Counted from the stretch's first letter, positions 24,397 through 33,281 are shown. The stretch: 64,000 bases of DNA from Lachnospiraceae bacterium (GCA_902362715.1 CABIXN010000002.1:372001-436000), one strand, 5' to 3'. Notes: generated by a model not told the origin, from the sequence alone. Numbers and translations: made by a program.

Positions 24397-26022
24397 TCAG
24401 GAACGTGCCGTCTCTTTTTCCTGCACTGTCTTTCGTGAGTGATCTCGTCCCAGGAATGTCTCCACATTTGTGCGGACAGTATTCAGTTCTTTTTCATAAT
24501 CCCGGAGATTATGATAGGCTTCCTGCTGGCTGTTTTTCAAGGCGGCAAGCTTTTCCTTTTCTTCTTTCAGCAGCTTCATGGAGGGCAGCTTCCCGTCGCC
24601 GGATTGTGCTTTCAAGAATTTCCTTGCGGCTTCATACAGGGCAAGTTCCGCCTGGTGTTCCTGTCTGAACTTTTTCCTATTCCGACTGTTGACAAACTGT
24701 CGGTACACGGATTTATTCGCCAGGTATTGCCCAGTGTAGTGGATCTGCTCGTTGACCTGTTTCAGTTTCCCTTCCGTGGAGCGGAGAGATTTCCTCATAT
24801 CGGCAGTCTGTTTTTTTGCTTCTTCAAAAGCTGTTTCCAGATCTTCTTCTGTGTCATACCCATGCTCCTGGATGTAGGCGACGGTCTTAGCCATCTGCTG
24901 TAAATTGGACAGTTTTACCCTCCGGGCGTAAGCGGCGTTTGCTTGCGCCTTGGCGCAGCTTTGTAGATCAACCACAAGCCGGAGATTGGATTTGATAAAA
25001 ACAAAAGATGGCAGTTCGCCTGGTATAGTATTCTGGGAAATATCTGCAGACTGCTCCGGATCAGGCTGCTGGCTCTGCTCCTGTCTTGCGTTTTTCTCCC
25101 ATCGAGACAGAAGATATTCTTTTTCATAATGCGTTCCTAGACTTCTTCCTGTCATGTATTTCCCACGATCCGGGTGAAGATAGCTGAACCGTCCACGGCT
25201 GACTTTAAAGGAAATACCGTATTTTTCTGCCAGAAATTTTTGAAAATCTTCCTGGGTGCGGGCAGAAGCGGCGGCTTCTTTAATGGCGTTCCGGAGAAAA
25301 TCTTTCTGCGTCTCAAACTTTGTTTTCCGTGGCGTAACGCCGTCGGCAATCATCTTCCGGTTTAATTCATCCATCTTTTTCTGCCCTCTGCGCCGTGTAT
25401 GGTATTCCCGGTCTGTGATTTTCTTTTCTGCCGGGGAGAGCAGGTCAACCTGGTGGAGTTGTTCCCGGCGGCACAGATCCATCACATCCTGTTTTAGATA
25501 AACGAGATAATCTTTCGTGAGATGGTGTTTATATCCGGCACGGGAATCGCATGACCGCTCCATGAAGTCCTGCCGCTCCACGTCATACTTCCGCAAGCTG
25601 TTGATCACGATATGCACATGGATGTTGCCGCTTTTATTGTTGCCGTCTGTGTGAGTGCAGACCAAAGCCTGATGGCCGGGGAAATTTTTCCGGGCATATT
25701 CCAGGCTGAGCTGCTGTGCCCGCTCTCCGGTCAGCCCGTTTTCTTCGGTATCCCTGGGGTCAAAACTTAAAATATAGTGGTGAGATTTAATTTCATCAAA
25801 GGTCTGGTTTTTACGGTACCGTGCATTTAATTCCTTACATTCCATATCAAAAGTAAAAGGATCACAGTTGATGCCGTCCAGGTAATATTCCTCACGGGGG
25901 ATCAGCCTGCCGTTTTCATCCAGGATCGGCTTCATGGTATCTTCGTTATACTGGAACATGAGATAACGTTGGGCTTCCCCGTAATCAGAGTTTTTACTGG
26001 CGATGTGTTTCAGGATGGCCAT
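24397..26022 (-). CDS. MOBP-type relaxase of Tn1549-like ICE
   Basis: A 541-residue relaxase that would nick oriT and lead the strand into the recipient. The metal-binding HVH motif lies at residues 135-137 in GNIHVHIVINSLRKYD. The N-terminus (MAILKHIASKNSDYGEAQRYL) and the YILSFDPRDTEE stretch are typical of the Tn1549 relaxase family. The second half is a long coiled-coil region. The start overlaps the end of mobC by 29 bases, as usual for this pair. Transfer protein and oriT-like repeats are both adjacent. Confidence 0.93.
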   Translation of the reverse strand: MAILKHIASKNSDYGEAQRYLMFQYNEDTMKPILDENGRLIPREEYYLDGINCDPFTFDMECKELNARYRKNQTFDEIKSHHYILSFDPRDTEENGLTGERAQQLSLEYARKNFPGHQALVCTHTDGNNKSGNIHVHIVINSLRKYDVERQDFMERSCDSRAGYKHHLTKDYLVYLKQDVMDLCRREQLHQVDLLSPAEKKITDREYHTRRRGQKKMDELNRKMIADGVTPRKTKFETQKDFLRNAIKEAAASARTQEDFQKFLAEKYGISFKVSRGRFSYLHPDRGKYMTGRSLGTHYEKEYLLSRWEKNARQEQSQQPDPEQSADISQNTIPGELPSFVFIKSNLRLVVDLQSCAKAQANAAYARRVKLSNLQQMAKTVAYIQEHGYDTEEDLETAFEEAKKQTADMRKSLRSTEGKLKQVNEQIHYTGQYLANKSVYRQFVNSRNRKKFRQEHQAELALYEAARKFLKAQSGDGKLPSMKLLKEEKEKLAALKNSQQEAYHNLRDYEKELNTVRTNVETFLGRDHSRKTVQEKETARS

Positions 26023-26434
26023 GAGAGGCAGCTCCTTTCTGTCCGTCAGGGATTTCTTCAGAGAGGGAACGGAAATCTCCGGCCAGTCTCAAAACTTCAT
26101 ACTTCATTTCATAAATGTCCGCAATCCCCTGGCGGATTGCTTTTTGCATTTCCTGTGAGTGGATACCGCCGCTATTAAAGTGGCGGGCGATCTGGTTCAG
26201 ATTACTCCCGATTTTTCCAAACTCTGCGATCAGTTTTTTCAGTTCCGGCAAATCTGCCACAATCTCATATTTGACTGCAACCTTTTTCCCGGTGACTTGT
26301 CTCCGGAGATATTCTGCCAGAGGGAGGTTGGCGGCCTTGGCGTGGGATAAGAGGCGAGTATATTCTGTGTCTGTGAAGCGGAGCATGACAGGGTGGGAGT
26401 GCCGGAGCGCTGTCTCTTTCTTTGGTCTTGCCAT
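25994..26434 (-). CDS. mobC: MobC-like relaxosome accessory protein
   Basis: A 146-residue protein that would bind near oriT and help the relaxase. The start MARPKKETALRHSHPVMLRF and a ribbon-helix-helix-like first 60 residues fit the MobC family; the motif GSNLNQIARHFNSGG near residue 90 is the family hallmark. I chose the ATG at 26434 because it begins the conserved sequence and has GGAAA upstream; earlier in-frame codons would run into the oriT-like repeats. It overlaps the relaxase gene. Confidence 0.9.
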   Translation of the reverse strand: MARPKKETALRHSHPVMLRFTDTEYTRLLSHAKAANLPLAEYLRRQVTGKKVAVKYEIVADLPELKKLIAEFGKIGSNLNQIARHFNSGGIHSQEMQKAIRQGIADIYEMKYEVLRLAGDFRSLSEEIPDGQKGAASHGHPETHRQ

Positions 26435-26489
26435 AAATTTTCTTTTTCCTTTCCCGTGGCTTATAAGCCACGCTGCGACTATTTTTATA

Positions 26490-26634
26490 TAGGAGCCAAA
26501 CCGCACATTGGGAAAATGTGCGCAAATCGAGGGCATGGGGAGCGAAATCCCCATCAAGTTTGCCGGGTAAGCAAAATCTGCAAAGCGGGTTTTGAGTTAC
26601 GCAGGCGAAACTTGCCCTGGAAGAGTGGCTCCTA
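26490..26634. other. Candidate origin of transfer (oriT)
   Basis: The region upstream of mobC is dense in inverted repeats. GCACATT (26503-26509) pairs with AATGTGC (26515-26521). ATGGGGA (26535-26541) pairs with TCCCCAT (26548-26554). The outer arms TAGGAGCCA (26490-26498) and TGGCTCCTA (26626-26634) enclose both, and an imperfect AAGTTTGCC / GGCGAAACTT pair lies between. Position next to mobC and the relaxase, and lack of coding sequence, fit an oriT. The nick site cannot be named. Confidence 0.65.
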
Positions 26635-26678
26635 CTATAAAGCCAAATCGGACGGAAAAGTGAGAATAATTTAAACTA

Positions 26679-27734
26679 TTAAAAAACGGAAATTTTATGT
26701 AAAAATTTAGAAATAAAGCCGGGAGTGTTAAACAATCTCGGCTTTATTTCTAAATTTTTGAAACGTCGATATTCCAATGGGGATAATCCAAACTTTTTTT
26801 TAAACACAGCAGCAAATTTCCCTTGATTAGAGTAGCCGACCTGTTCGGATATTTCGGCAATCGGACGCTTTGTGTCCGAAAGAAGTCTTGCGGCTTCGTT
26901 CATACGGATTTCCCGCAGCCAAGTGGATATATTCTGTCCATATACGCCTCGAAAATAGTTTTTCAGGCTGGTTTCACTGACCGAAAAGCGTTCTGCAATC
27001 TGCCGTACAGGAATGTGCTGGCGAAGATCATCGGAAAGGATTTGCGCTGCCCTTTTTGCAATTTCAACCTGCGTTTCCGTGTAGAAGCCGCAGGTTTTCG
27101 GAGGCCGGATTTCCATGTTAAGAAGCCGGTGGAGAAGTTCAAGCGTATAGATTTGCAAATGGAAGATAGAGGGCCTTTCAGATAGCTGCCAGAGGTTTTG
27201 AAATATATTTTCCAGTTCGCTGTCCGCTTCGTTGATATATGTCTTATGATTGCCGCAATAACTTTCTTCCAAATCGGGGAGATCAAGCGAAAAAGATTTC
27301 AAAAGCTCACCACAGGACTGAAAAAGAAGTGACAGATCAAAGTATATTTTTATCCCCTGGTACTGCTTCGTAGGAAAGATATATTCTTTTTGTGCGGTCT
27401 GCTCACTGACACAAAAATCATTTTCCTTCAGGTAAATGTAGGAGCCGTCATCCAGGAGCAATTCACTTCTGCCCGAAACGCAATAGTTAATCAGCAAAGG
27501 CTTTAGATTTGAATTTTCATCCGACTCCGGCCATACGGGAGCATTTACAAAAATAAAAGCTAAGGTCATCCCCGGAAAGAGTGTGTGGAATGTCATGCGT
27601 CCCTTGCCATCTGCCCGATCCAAAAGTAATGTGCTGCTATTTGGACTGTTTTTCAAAGTCACACCAGAAACAGCATCGCTGTTTTCTAAAATGCTGTATA
27701 TCATGTCACGCAACTGCTTCGCCCCTTTCATCAC
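26679..27734 (-). CDS. AraC-family regulator 1 of ECF set 1
   Basis: A 351-residue regulator. The N-terminal 220 residues form a sensor domain like that of PchR/YbtA-type regulators (GRMTFHTLFPGMTLAFIFVNAP). The two-HTH AraC domain covers about 225-325 (VRQIAERFSVSETSLKNYFRGVYG and EISEQVGYSNQGKFAAVFKKKFG). It is divergent from the ECF set 1 operon, its likely target. After the conserved end SPLEYRR it carries 26 extra residues encoded by a 21-bp perfect inverted repeat (26701-26759), an unusual tail absent in the two other AraC proteins here. The effector is not known; siderophore-type chelates are a family-based guess. Confidence 0.88.
   Translation of the reverse strand: MMKGAKQLRDMIYSILENSDAVSGVTLKNSPNSSTLLLDRADGKGRMTFHTLFPGMTLAFIFVNAPVWPESDENSNLKPLLINYCVSGRSELLLDDGSYIYLKENDFCVSEQTAQKEYIFPTKQYQGIKIYFDLSLLFQSCGELLKSFSLDLPDLEESYCGNHKTYINEADSELENIFQNLWQLSERPSIFHLQIYTLELLHRLLNMEIRPPKTCGFYTETQVEIAKRAAQILSDDLRQHIPVRQIAERFSVSETSLKNYFRGVYGQNISTWLREIRMNEAARLLSDTKRPIAEISEQVGYSNQGKFAAVFKKKFGLSPLEYRRFKNLEIKPRLFNTPGFISKFLHKISVF
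26701..26759. terminator. 21-bp perfect inverted repeat inside the araC 1 3' end
   Basis: Arms 26701-26721 and 26739-26759 are perfectly complementary over 21 bases with a 17-base loop; outer A5/T5 ends give a T tract in both directions. It has the form of a strong bidirectional terminator, but the AraC 1 reading frame runs through it to the stop at 26679. Confidence 0.8.
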
Positions 27735-27809
27735 GCAAAATCGTTGATATTATTATACCTGCGAGAAAATTCCCGGTCAATGAATATTCTGGCAAAGCGA
27801 AAAAACTCC

Positions 27810-27840
27810 TTGCTATACGGGCCTAAAATACTGATATGTG
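27810..27840. promoter_or_regulatory. Conserved upstream block of ECF operon 1, possible AraC site
   Basis: This block (TTGCT at its start, AAAATACTGATATG at its end) is matched at 31848-31879 before ECF operon 2, in both cases about 40 bases before the GTTAG palindrome. Location between the divergent araC gene and the operon suggests an AraC binding site. Confidence 0.5.
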
Positions 27841-27879
27841 CATAGAAGCATAATCGGATCTGTGCTACCATTAGATTTG

Positions 27880-27895
27880 GTTAGCAAGGTCTAAC
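27880..27895. promoter_or_regulatory. GTTAG-N6-CTAAC box 1, upstream of ECF operon 1
   Basis: Palindrome GTTAGCAAGGTCTAAC, 31 bases before the start codon at 27927. The arms resemble DtxR-type half-sites and the same 16-base layout recurs at three other operons of the island. Two DtxR-like regulators are encoded nearby. Confidence 0.75.
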
Positions 27896-27926
27896 TGAGA
27901 AAGCAATCATGTTAGGAGGTTTCGCA

Positions 27927-28508
27927 ATGAACAACAAATTGCAAGGAAAGGATCTCATCAACATCGGTATTTTCACGGCGATTTATTTTATCGTCATTTT
28001 CGCGGCGGCATCCATCGGTTTTATTCCGATTTTCATTCCGCTTATCAGCGTGATCGTGCCGCTTGTGGGCGGTATTCCGATGATGTTGTTCTTCTCCAAA
28101 ATCAAGAAATTCGGTATGCTTACCATCTGCGGAGTGCTGCTCGGCATCATTATGCTGCTGACCGGCATGGGCTGGTGGTGCATCCCTACCGGGCTGATCT
28201 TCGGGCTGATTTCCGATTTTATGATGAAAGCCTGTGACTACAAGAACGCCAAGCGTGAAGTGCTGATCCACGGCGTTTTTTCCATGTGGGTCATCGGGGC
28301 GTTTATTCCCATCGTTGTGACGCGTGACGCTTACTACCAGAATCTGCTCCCTGGTTACGGCCAGGAATATGCCGACACGCTCATGGCTTATATGCCCGAC
28401 TGGATTTTGCCGGTACTGCTTATTGCTGCTTTCGTCAGTGGTCTTGTCGGCGGCCTGATTGGACGAAAGATTTTCAAAAAGCACTTTGAGCGGGCGGGAA
28501 TTGTGTAA
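27927..28508 (+). CDS. ECF transporter S component 1 (MptD/Trep_Strep type)
   Basis: A 193-residue membrane protein with five to six hydrophobic segments, the substrate-binding subunit of an energy-coupling-factor importer. The start MNNKLQGKDLINIGIFTAIYF and the end LIGRKIFKKHFERAGIV are shared with two other S components in this window. These features fit the MptD (Trep_Strep) family. The ATG at 27927 has AGGAGG 7 bases upstream; an in-frame ATG at 27909 overlaps that site. The stop overlaps the start of the T component (TAATG). The substrate is not known. Confidence 0.85.
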   Translation: MNNKLQGKDLINIGIFTAIYFIVIFAAASIGFIPIFIPLISVIVPLVGGIPMMLFFSKIKKFGMLTICGVLLGIIMLLTGMGWWCIPTGLIFGLISDFMMKACDYKNAKREVLIHGVFSMWVIGAFIPIVVTRDAYYQNLLPGYGQEYADTLMAYMPDWILPVLLIAAFVSGLVGGLIGRKIFKKHFERAGIV

Positions 28509-29245
28509 TGAGCCGCGAACTTCTTGCAAGTCAAAAAAACAATCGCGGAATTTTATTAGACCCTCGGACAAAACTGGCGGTGCTGATTACCATAGCTGTC
28601 TTTATTTTGGGCGGTTCGTATGAAGGTATCATGCAGTATTACATCATCGTGTTGGCGGCGATCCCGCTGTTACTTTTGTCAGCGGCCAGAAAATGGAAAG
28701 GTGCTGTTCTCTATATCCTGATTTTCGGGGGAAGTCTGTGCTTGGAAATATTCGGCTTGTCCCGACTGACCGGCGTAGCAAACTACATTGCAGTAGCCAT
28801 CGTTGGTATTCTGCTGCGGTTCACCCCCAGCGTGGTCATGGGATATTTTGTGGTAACGACAACTACGGTCAGTGAATTTGTTGCGGCGATGGAACGGCTC
28901 CACCTGCCGCAGCAGATCACCATTCCCATGTCTGTGATGTTTCGCTTCTTTCCTACGGTTGCGGAAGAATGGAGCGCCATTGGGGACGCCATGCGGATGC
29001 GTGGCGTCCGCTTTGGTGGGGGAAAAGCCAGTGCGATTTTAGAATATCGGATTGTTCCTATGATGATCTGCTCCGTCAAAATCGGAGAGGAACTGTCCCA
29101 GGCAGCCCTTACGCGGGGATTGGGTGGCCCGGTAAAGCGGACGAATATCTGCAAGCTGGGCTTTCATGTGCAGGATGTTATTTTTCTGCTGATCTGTCTG
29201 GGAGCATTTGCAGCGCAAATCTATGTGCTTGCCGCAAGGGGGTGA
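28508..29245 (+). CDS. ECF transporter T component 1
   Basis: A 245-residue CbiQ/EcfT-type membrane protein that couples the S component to the ATPase. Hydrophobic segments lie in the first 120 residues and at the C-terminus. The cytoplasmic coupling helices carry the two family signatures MRMRGVRFGG and ALTRGLGGP. It shares one base with the preceding S gene and is followed after 5 bases by the ATPase gene. Confidence 0.9.
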   Translation: MSRELLASQKNNRGILLDPRTKLAVLITIAVFILGGSYEGIMQYYIIVLAAIPLLLLSAARKWKGAVLYILIFGGSLCLEIFGLSRLTGVANYIAVAIVGILLRFTPSVVMGYFVVTTTTVSEFVAAMERLHLPQQITIPMSVMFRFFPTVAEEWSAIGDAMRMRGVRFGGGKASAILEYRIVPMMICSVKIGEELSQAALTRGLGGPVKRTNICKLGFHVQDVIFLLICLGAFAAQIYVLAARG

Positions 29246-29250
29246 AGGAA

Positions 29251-30753
29251 GTGATTGAATGTAGGGATGTGTCCTTTTCCTATCCGGCCAGCGCCCTTCC
29301 TGACAGCGAGAGTCAAACCGGGGGCGCTTTGAAACACATTTCCTGCACCATTGAGGACGGTTCTTTTGTCCTGCTCTGTGGGACTTCCGGCTGCGGGAAA
29401 ACGACCATGACCCGGTTGTTTAACGGCCTGATCCCCCATTACCATGAAGGGACTTATACCGGCTCCGTCTATCTGGATGGAAAGGATACCCGTGACCTGT
29501 CACTGTTTGATATTTCTCTGAAAGTCGGCTCTGTATTTCAAAATCCGCGTTCTCAATTTTTCAATGTGGATACGACCAGCGAACTGGCTTTCGGTCCGGA
29601 AAACCACGGGATGCCGGAAGATGTTGTGCGTGATCGTGTAAAGCGTGTAGCTGCACAGCTAAAGTTGGAGCCGTTGCTTGATCGGAGTATTTTTTCTTTG
29701 TCCGGCGGTGAAAAGCAAAAAATCGCTTGCGGATCGGCAGCGGCTACCTCCCCGGATGTTTATGTGCTGGATGAACCATCATCCAACCTTGACGCATACG
29801 CTATCGCTGATTTCCGGCAGCTTCTCTTTACTTTGAAATCGCAGGGAAAGACCATCATCATCTCTGAACACCGGCTGTATTATCTGTCCGGCCTCTTTGA
29901 CCGTGTTCTGTACCTGAAGGACGGAGAAATCGAAGGTGATTATACAGCAGAGGAATTTTGCGGCCTGTCAGCAAAACAGCGCGATGATATGGGATTGCGC
30001 CCTCTTGACCTTACGGGGCTTTCAGAGATTGAAGGCCCGCTGCAGAGAATGAACGAGGCGGTTTGGACGATAAAGAATGTATCCTTCGCCTATAAGCATG
30101 AGCCGGAAACCTTGCATATAACGGAAACCTCTTTCCCATCCGGCAGCGCCACGGCCATCATCGGACATAATGGTGCGGGAAAATCCACCTTTGCCCGGTG
30201 CCTCTGCGGGTTGGAAAAGCACTTCAAGGGAACGGTGCAGGATCAAAGCAAGAACTATTCCAGAAAAGAACGATTGAAACTCTGCTATATGGTCATGCAG
30301 GATGTAAACCACCAGCTCTTTACCGAAAGTGTTCTGGATGAAATTCTGCTCAGTATGAGAACCGAGGATAAACAGAAGGCAAGAGAAATCTTGCAGGAGA
30401 TGGACTTGCTTTCCTTTGAGGACTGCCACCCGATGGGGCTGTCCGGCGGCCAAAAGCAGCGTGTGGCGGTTGCCTCTGCGATTGCTTCGGGGCGGCCTCT
30501 GATTTTATTTGATGAACCGACCAGCGGCCTTGACCTGTTTCACATGAGGCAGGTCGCTAATGTTGTCAATCAGGTGGCAAATGCCGGAAGAACCGCGCTT
30601 GTGGTAACGCATGACCCGGAATTTATTCTACGCTGTTGCAATTATGTCCTTCGCTTAGAAAATGGGCAAATTCAGGAAAGTTATTCCATAGAGAACAGCG
30701 ATGGCCGAAACCGGCTGCTCAAGTTTTTCCTGCAGGATATGGGAACAGGGTAA
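29251..30753 (+). CDS. ECF ATPase 1, two fused ABC domains
   Basis: A 500-residue protein with two ABC ATPase domains, replacing the usual EcfA/EcfA' pair. Domain 1 has Walker A GTSGCGKTT, signature LSGGEKQKIA and Walker B YVLDEPSSNLD. Domain 2 has GHNGAGKSTF, LSGGQKQRVA and ILFDEPTSGLD. I prefer the GTG at 29251 because AAGGGGG ends 8 bases upstream; a GTG at 29242 overlaps that site. It is the last gene of set 1, which has no YbtPQ-like pair. It is convergent with araC 2, with only 9 bases between. Confidence 0.9.
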   Translation: MIECRDVSFSYPASALPDSESQTGGALKHISCTIEDGSFVLLCGTSGCGKTTMTRLFNGLIPHYHEGTYTGSVYLDGKDTRDLSLFDISLKVGSVFQNPRSQFFNVDTTSELAFGPENHGMPEDVVRDRVKRVAAQLKLEPLLDRSIFSLSGGEKQKIACGSAAATSPDVYVLDEPSSNLDAYAIADFRQLLFTLKSQGKTIIISEHRLYYLSGLFDRVLYLKDGEIEGDYTAEEFCGLSAKQRDDMGLRPLDLTGLSEIEGPLQRMNEAVWTIKNVSFAYKHEPETLHITETSFPSGSATAIIGHNGAGKSTFARCLCGLEKHFKGTVQDQSKNYSRKERLKLCYMVMQDVNHQLFTESVLDEILLSMRTEDKQKAREILQEMDLLSFEDCHPMGLSGGQKQRVAVASAIASGRPLILFDEPTSGLDLFHMRQVANVVNQVANAGRTALVVTHDPEFILRCCNYVLRLENGQIQESYSIENSDGRNRLLKFFLQDMGTG

Positions 30754-30762
30754 CGAATAGGT

Positions 30763-31755
30763 TTAACCTTGCTTTAAATGTATGGAACGGCGGTATTCCA
30801 ATGGTGTTTGCCCATATTGCTTTTTGAATACAGCAGCAAACTTACTTTGGTTCATATAGCCTACCTGTTCTGCTACTTCAGATACAGACAATTTGGTTGA
30901 AGCAAATAATTCAGCAGCTTTTTTTAGCCGGATTTCACGCAGATATACAGAAATGTTTTGGCCATAAACACCGCGAAAATAATTTTTCAGACTGGTTTCA
31001 CTGACACAAAAGCGGGCGGCCAATTCCCATGCTGGATGGTGCTGGCGCAGGTCGGAAGTAATAATTTTTTCCACCTGCTTCGCAATATCTACCTGTGTTT
31101 CTGTAAAAAATGTACATGCCTGTGAAGGAGGAAGGTGATCAAGATTTTGTAAATATGAAAACAGCGCCAGAGAATAGATCTTCATCTGGGTAACAGCAAC
31201 AGAGTCTGGTAAATCAAAAAGCTCCCAAAGTTTTTTTAAAATAGTTTCTGCTTCTGCAGGGGCTGGGGATATGTAGGTGCTTTCTTCCGGACAGTAATGT
31301 TTTGTAATCTGATGAAAGTCAATGCCAAATTCTCGCATCAGCCATGTGTTTTCATTTGCAATCGTTGTAAGATCAATAAAAAATTCCAGCCCTTCATAAA
31401 TGTGCCTGGGATACTGATATTGATTCTGAGCAAAATGTTCCGTGAAAGACAGGTCATTGTCTTTAAGATAAACATAGTTTCCGTTATTAAGGACAATTTC
31501 ACAGCGTCCTGTAACACAATAATTGAATAAAAGAGGCCCTGTTGCATTGGAGCCATTTTCATGGAAATCCGGTGCGGGCCATATGGGAGAATTAACAAAA
31601 ATATATGCCAGGTTAAAGCCCGGAAAAAGAGAGTAGAAAGTCATGGATCCTTTTCCGGATGCGCTTTTGAAAAGAAGTTCTGTACTGGTTTTACTGCTTT
31701 TTATTGATATACCGGGGATTTCAATACACTTTTTTAGAATATCATCAATTTTCAT
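30763..31755 (-). CDS. AraC-family regulator 2 of ECF set 2
   Basis: A 330-residue PchR/YbtA-like regulator, clearly a paralogue of AraC 1 (KGSMTFYSLFPGFNLAYIFVNSPIWP against KGRMTFHTLFPGMTLAFIFVNAPVWP). The HTH domain is at the C-terminus (CVSETSLKNYFRGVYGQNI and VSEVAEQVGYMNQSKFAAVFKKQYG) and it ends normally at TPLEYRRSIHLKQG. It is divergent from ECF operon 2, its likely target, and tail-to-tail with ECF ATPase 1. Confidence 0.88.
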   Translation of the reverse strand: MKIDDILKKCIEIPGISIKSSKTSTELLFKSASGKGSMTFYSLFPGFNLAYIFVNSPIWPAPDFHENGSNATGPLLFNYCVTGRCEIVLNNGNYVYLKDNDLSFTEHFAQNQYQYPRHIYEGLEFFIDLTTIANENTWLMREFGIDFHQITKHYCPEESTYISPAPAEAETILKKLWELFDLPDSVAVTQMKIYSLALFSYLQNLDHLPPSQACTFFTETQVDIAKQVEKIITSDLRQHHPAWELAARFCVSETSLKNYFRGVYGQNISVYLREIRLKKAAELFASTKLSVSEVAEQVGYMNQSKFAAVFKKQYGQTPLEYRRSIHLKQG

Positions 31756-31847
31756 ATAGAACTCCGTTAGTATGAATGAGAATCGGTTATCAAAGGCTAC
31801 CTTTATATTATAGTCAGGCTGGATGATCCGGTCAACGGGAAAACTCG

Positions 31848-31879
31848 TTGCTGTTTGGAGCCAAAAAACTGATAGGTTG
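31848..31879. promoter_or_regulatory. Conserved upstream block of ECF operon 2, possible AraC site
   Basis: Counterpart of the block at 27810-27840: it starts TTGCT and ends AAAAAACTGATAGGTTG. It lies 37 bases before box 2. A similar but inverted sequence (AGCCTATTTGGTTTT) lies near 42146-42160 before operon 3. Confidence 0.5.
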
Positions 31880-31915
31880 TAGAGAAACGTAAGAACATCT
31901 GATATTCTGTTCTGT

Positions 31916-31931
31916 GTTAGTATTATCTAAC
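31916..31931. promoter_or_regulatory. GTTAG-N6-CTAAC box 2, upstream of ECF operon 2
   Basis: GTTAGTATTATCTAAC lies 25 bases before the start codon at 31957. A TATTCT at 31903-31908 just upstream may be the -10 element, which would place the palindrome at the transcription start. Confidence 0.75.
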
Positions 31932-31956
31932 CAGTAAATGAGTGGAGGTATTCGTT

Positions 31957-32541
31957 ATGAGTAACAAGTTACAAGCAAAGGACCTGATTAACCTGGGGCT
32001 GTTCACCGTTCTCTACTTTGTGATTGGCTGCTGTGTCGCCATTCCTATTGGGTTTGTGCCTATCTTTTTGCCAATCCTCGGTGCCTTGTGGTCTTTGATT
32101 ACAGGTATCCCCTTCATGCTGTTTCTGACAAGAGTAAAGAAATTCGGCATGGTTACGATTATGGGGATTTTAAGCGGTTTGCTGATGGGCTTGACCGGCA
32201 TGGGCTTCTGGGGTGTACCAATGGGTCTGATTTTTGGCCTGCTGGGAGATTTAATTTTGAAATCCGGAGGTTATAAAAGTGCTAAAAAGAGCCTGATTAG
32301 CTATGCTGTATTCAGTCTTTGGATGGTCGGTACATACATTCCCATGTATTTCATGGTAGAGGATTCCTGGGCCAGTTTTGCGGCCAGCTTCGGTGAGGAA
32401 TATGCTGACCAGGTGATGGCTGTCATGCCCATGTGGAGCATTGTTCTGGTGATTGCCGGGATTTTTGTTTTTGCGATTTTGGGCGGCCTGTTAGGTAAGG
32501 CACTTCTGAAAAAGCATTTTGCCAAAGCGGGAATTGTGTAA
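31957..32541 (+). CDS. ECF transporter S component 2 (MptD/Trep_Strep type)
   Basis: A 194-residue polytopic membrane protein, paralogue of S components 1 and 3 (start MSNKLQAKDLINLGLFTVLYF, end LLGKALLKKHFAKAGIV). Binds the substrate of the importer at the outer face. The ATG at 31957 has GGAGG 8 bases upstream. The stop shares a base with the T gene start. Sequence differences from S1 in the loops suggest a related but possibly different ligand. Confidence 0.85.
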   Translation: MSNKLQAKDLINLGLFTVLYFVIGCCVAIPIGFVPIFLPILGALWSLITGIPFMLFLTRVKKFGMVTIMGILSGLLMGLTGMGFWGVPMGLIFGLLGDLILKSGGYKSAKKSLISYAVFSLWMVGTYIPMYFMVEDSWASFAASFGEEYADQVMAVMPMWSIVLVIAGIFVFAILGGLLGKALLKKHFAKAGIV

Positions 32542-33281
32542 TGAGCGGAGTAGCATTCTCGGAAACAACTGAAAAAAGAAAAGGAATACTGCTTGATCCC
32601 CGTACAAAACTCCTCCTGTTGTTGATGATTACAACGTTGATGTTCAGTACCAGTAATGAGGGGATTATGAATATCGTCAAGCCCTGTTTAAGCCTTGTCC
32701 CCTTTGTGCTGATTTTATCAGAACATCGCTTCAAAACAGCCGGAAAATATTTACTGCTCTATGTAGCCTGCTTTGCATTGGAGCGGATTGCCCTTGTGTA
32801 TTTAAGCGGCTTACTTTCCTTCATTGTGCTGGCGGTTACATCCATTATGACACGTTTCGCACCGGGCATCATGACCGGTGCATGGCTGATCTCATCAACT
32901 TCCGTCAGTGAGTTTATCGGCGCAATGGAGCGTATGCACATCACAGAAAAAATTGTCATCCCCATGTCTGTGATTTTTCGTTTTTTCCCAACAATCAGCG
33001 AAGAATATCAGGCAATCCGGGATGCCATGAAAATGCGGGGTATCCGCTTGGGTGGGAGAAATCTTTTGCTGATGGTGGAATACAGGCTGGTTCCTTTGAT
33101 GGTATCCGTTGTAAAGATTGGTGACGAACTATCTGCTGCTGCGTTGACACGGGGGTTGGGCGCCCCTGTTAGACGCACAAATGTATGCCAAATCGGTTTT
33201 CATTTTCAAGATGTAATTGCCGCCCTATTCTGTATCCTCTGCTTTATTGTATTTCTGCTTCAGAAGCAACTTGTCTTTTGA
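32541..33281 (+). CDS. ECF transporter T component 2
   Basis: A 246-residue EcfT/CbiQ-type transmembrane protein with the coupling signatures MKMRGIRLGG and ALTRGLGAP. It is a paralogue of T1 and T3 and is translationally coupled to S2. The ATPase gene follows after a 14-base gap with a strong AAAGGGGGTGA ribosome binding site. Confidence 0.9.
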   Translation: MSGVAFSETTEKRKGILLDPRTKLLLLLMITTLMFSTSNEGIMNIVKPCLSLVPFVLILSEHRFKTAGKYLLLYVACFALERIALVYLSGLLSFIVLAVTSIMTRFAPGIMTGAWLISSTSVSEFIGAMERMHITEKIVIPMSVIFRFFPTISEEYQAIRDAMKMRGIRLGGRNLLLMVEYRLVPLMVSVVKIGDELSAAALTRGLGAPVRRTNVCQIGFHFQDVIAALFCILCFIVFLLQKQLVF

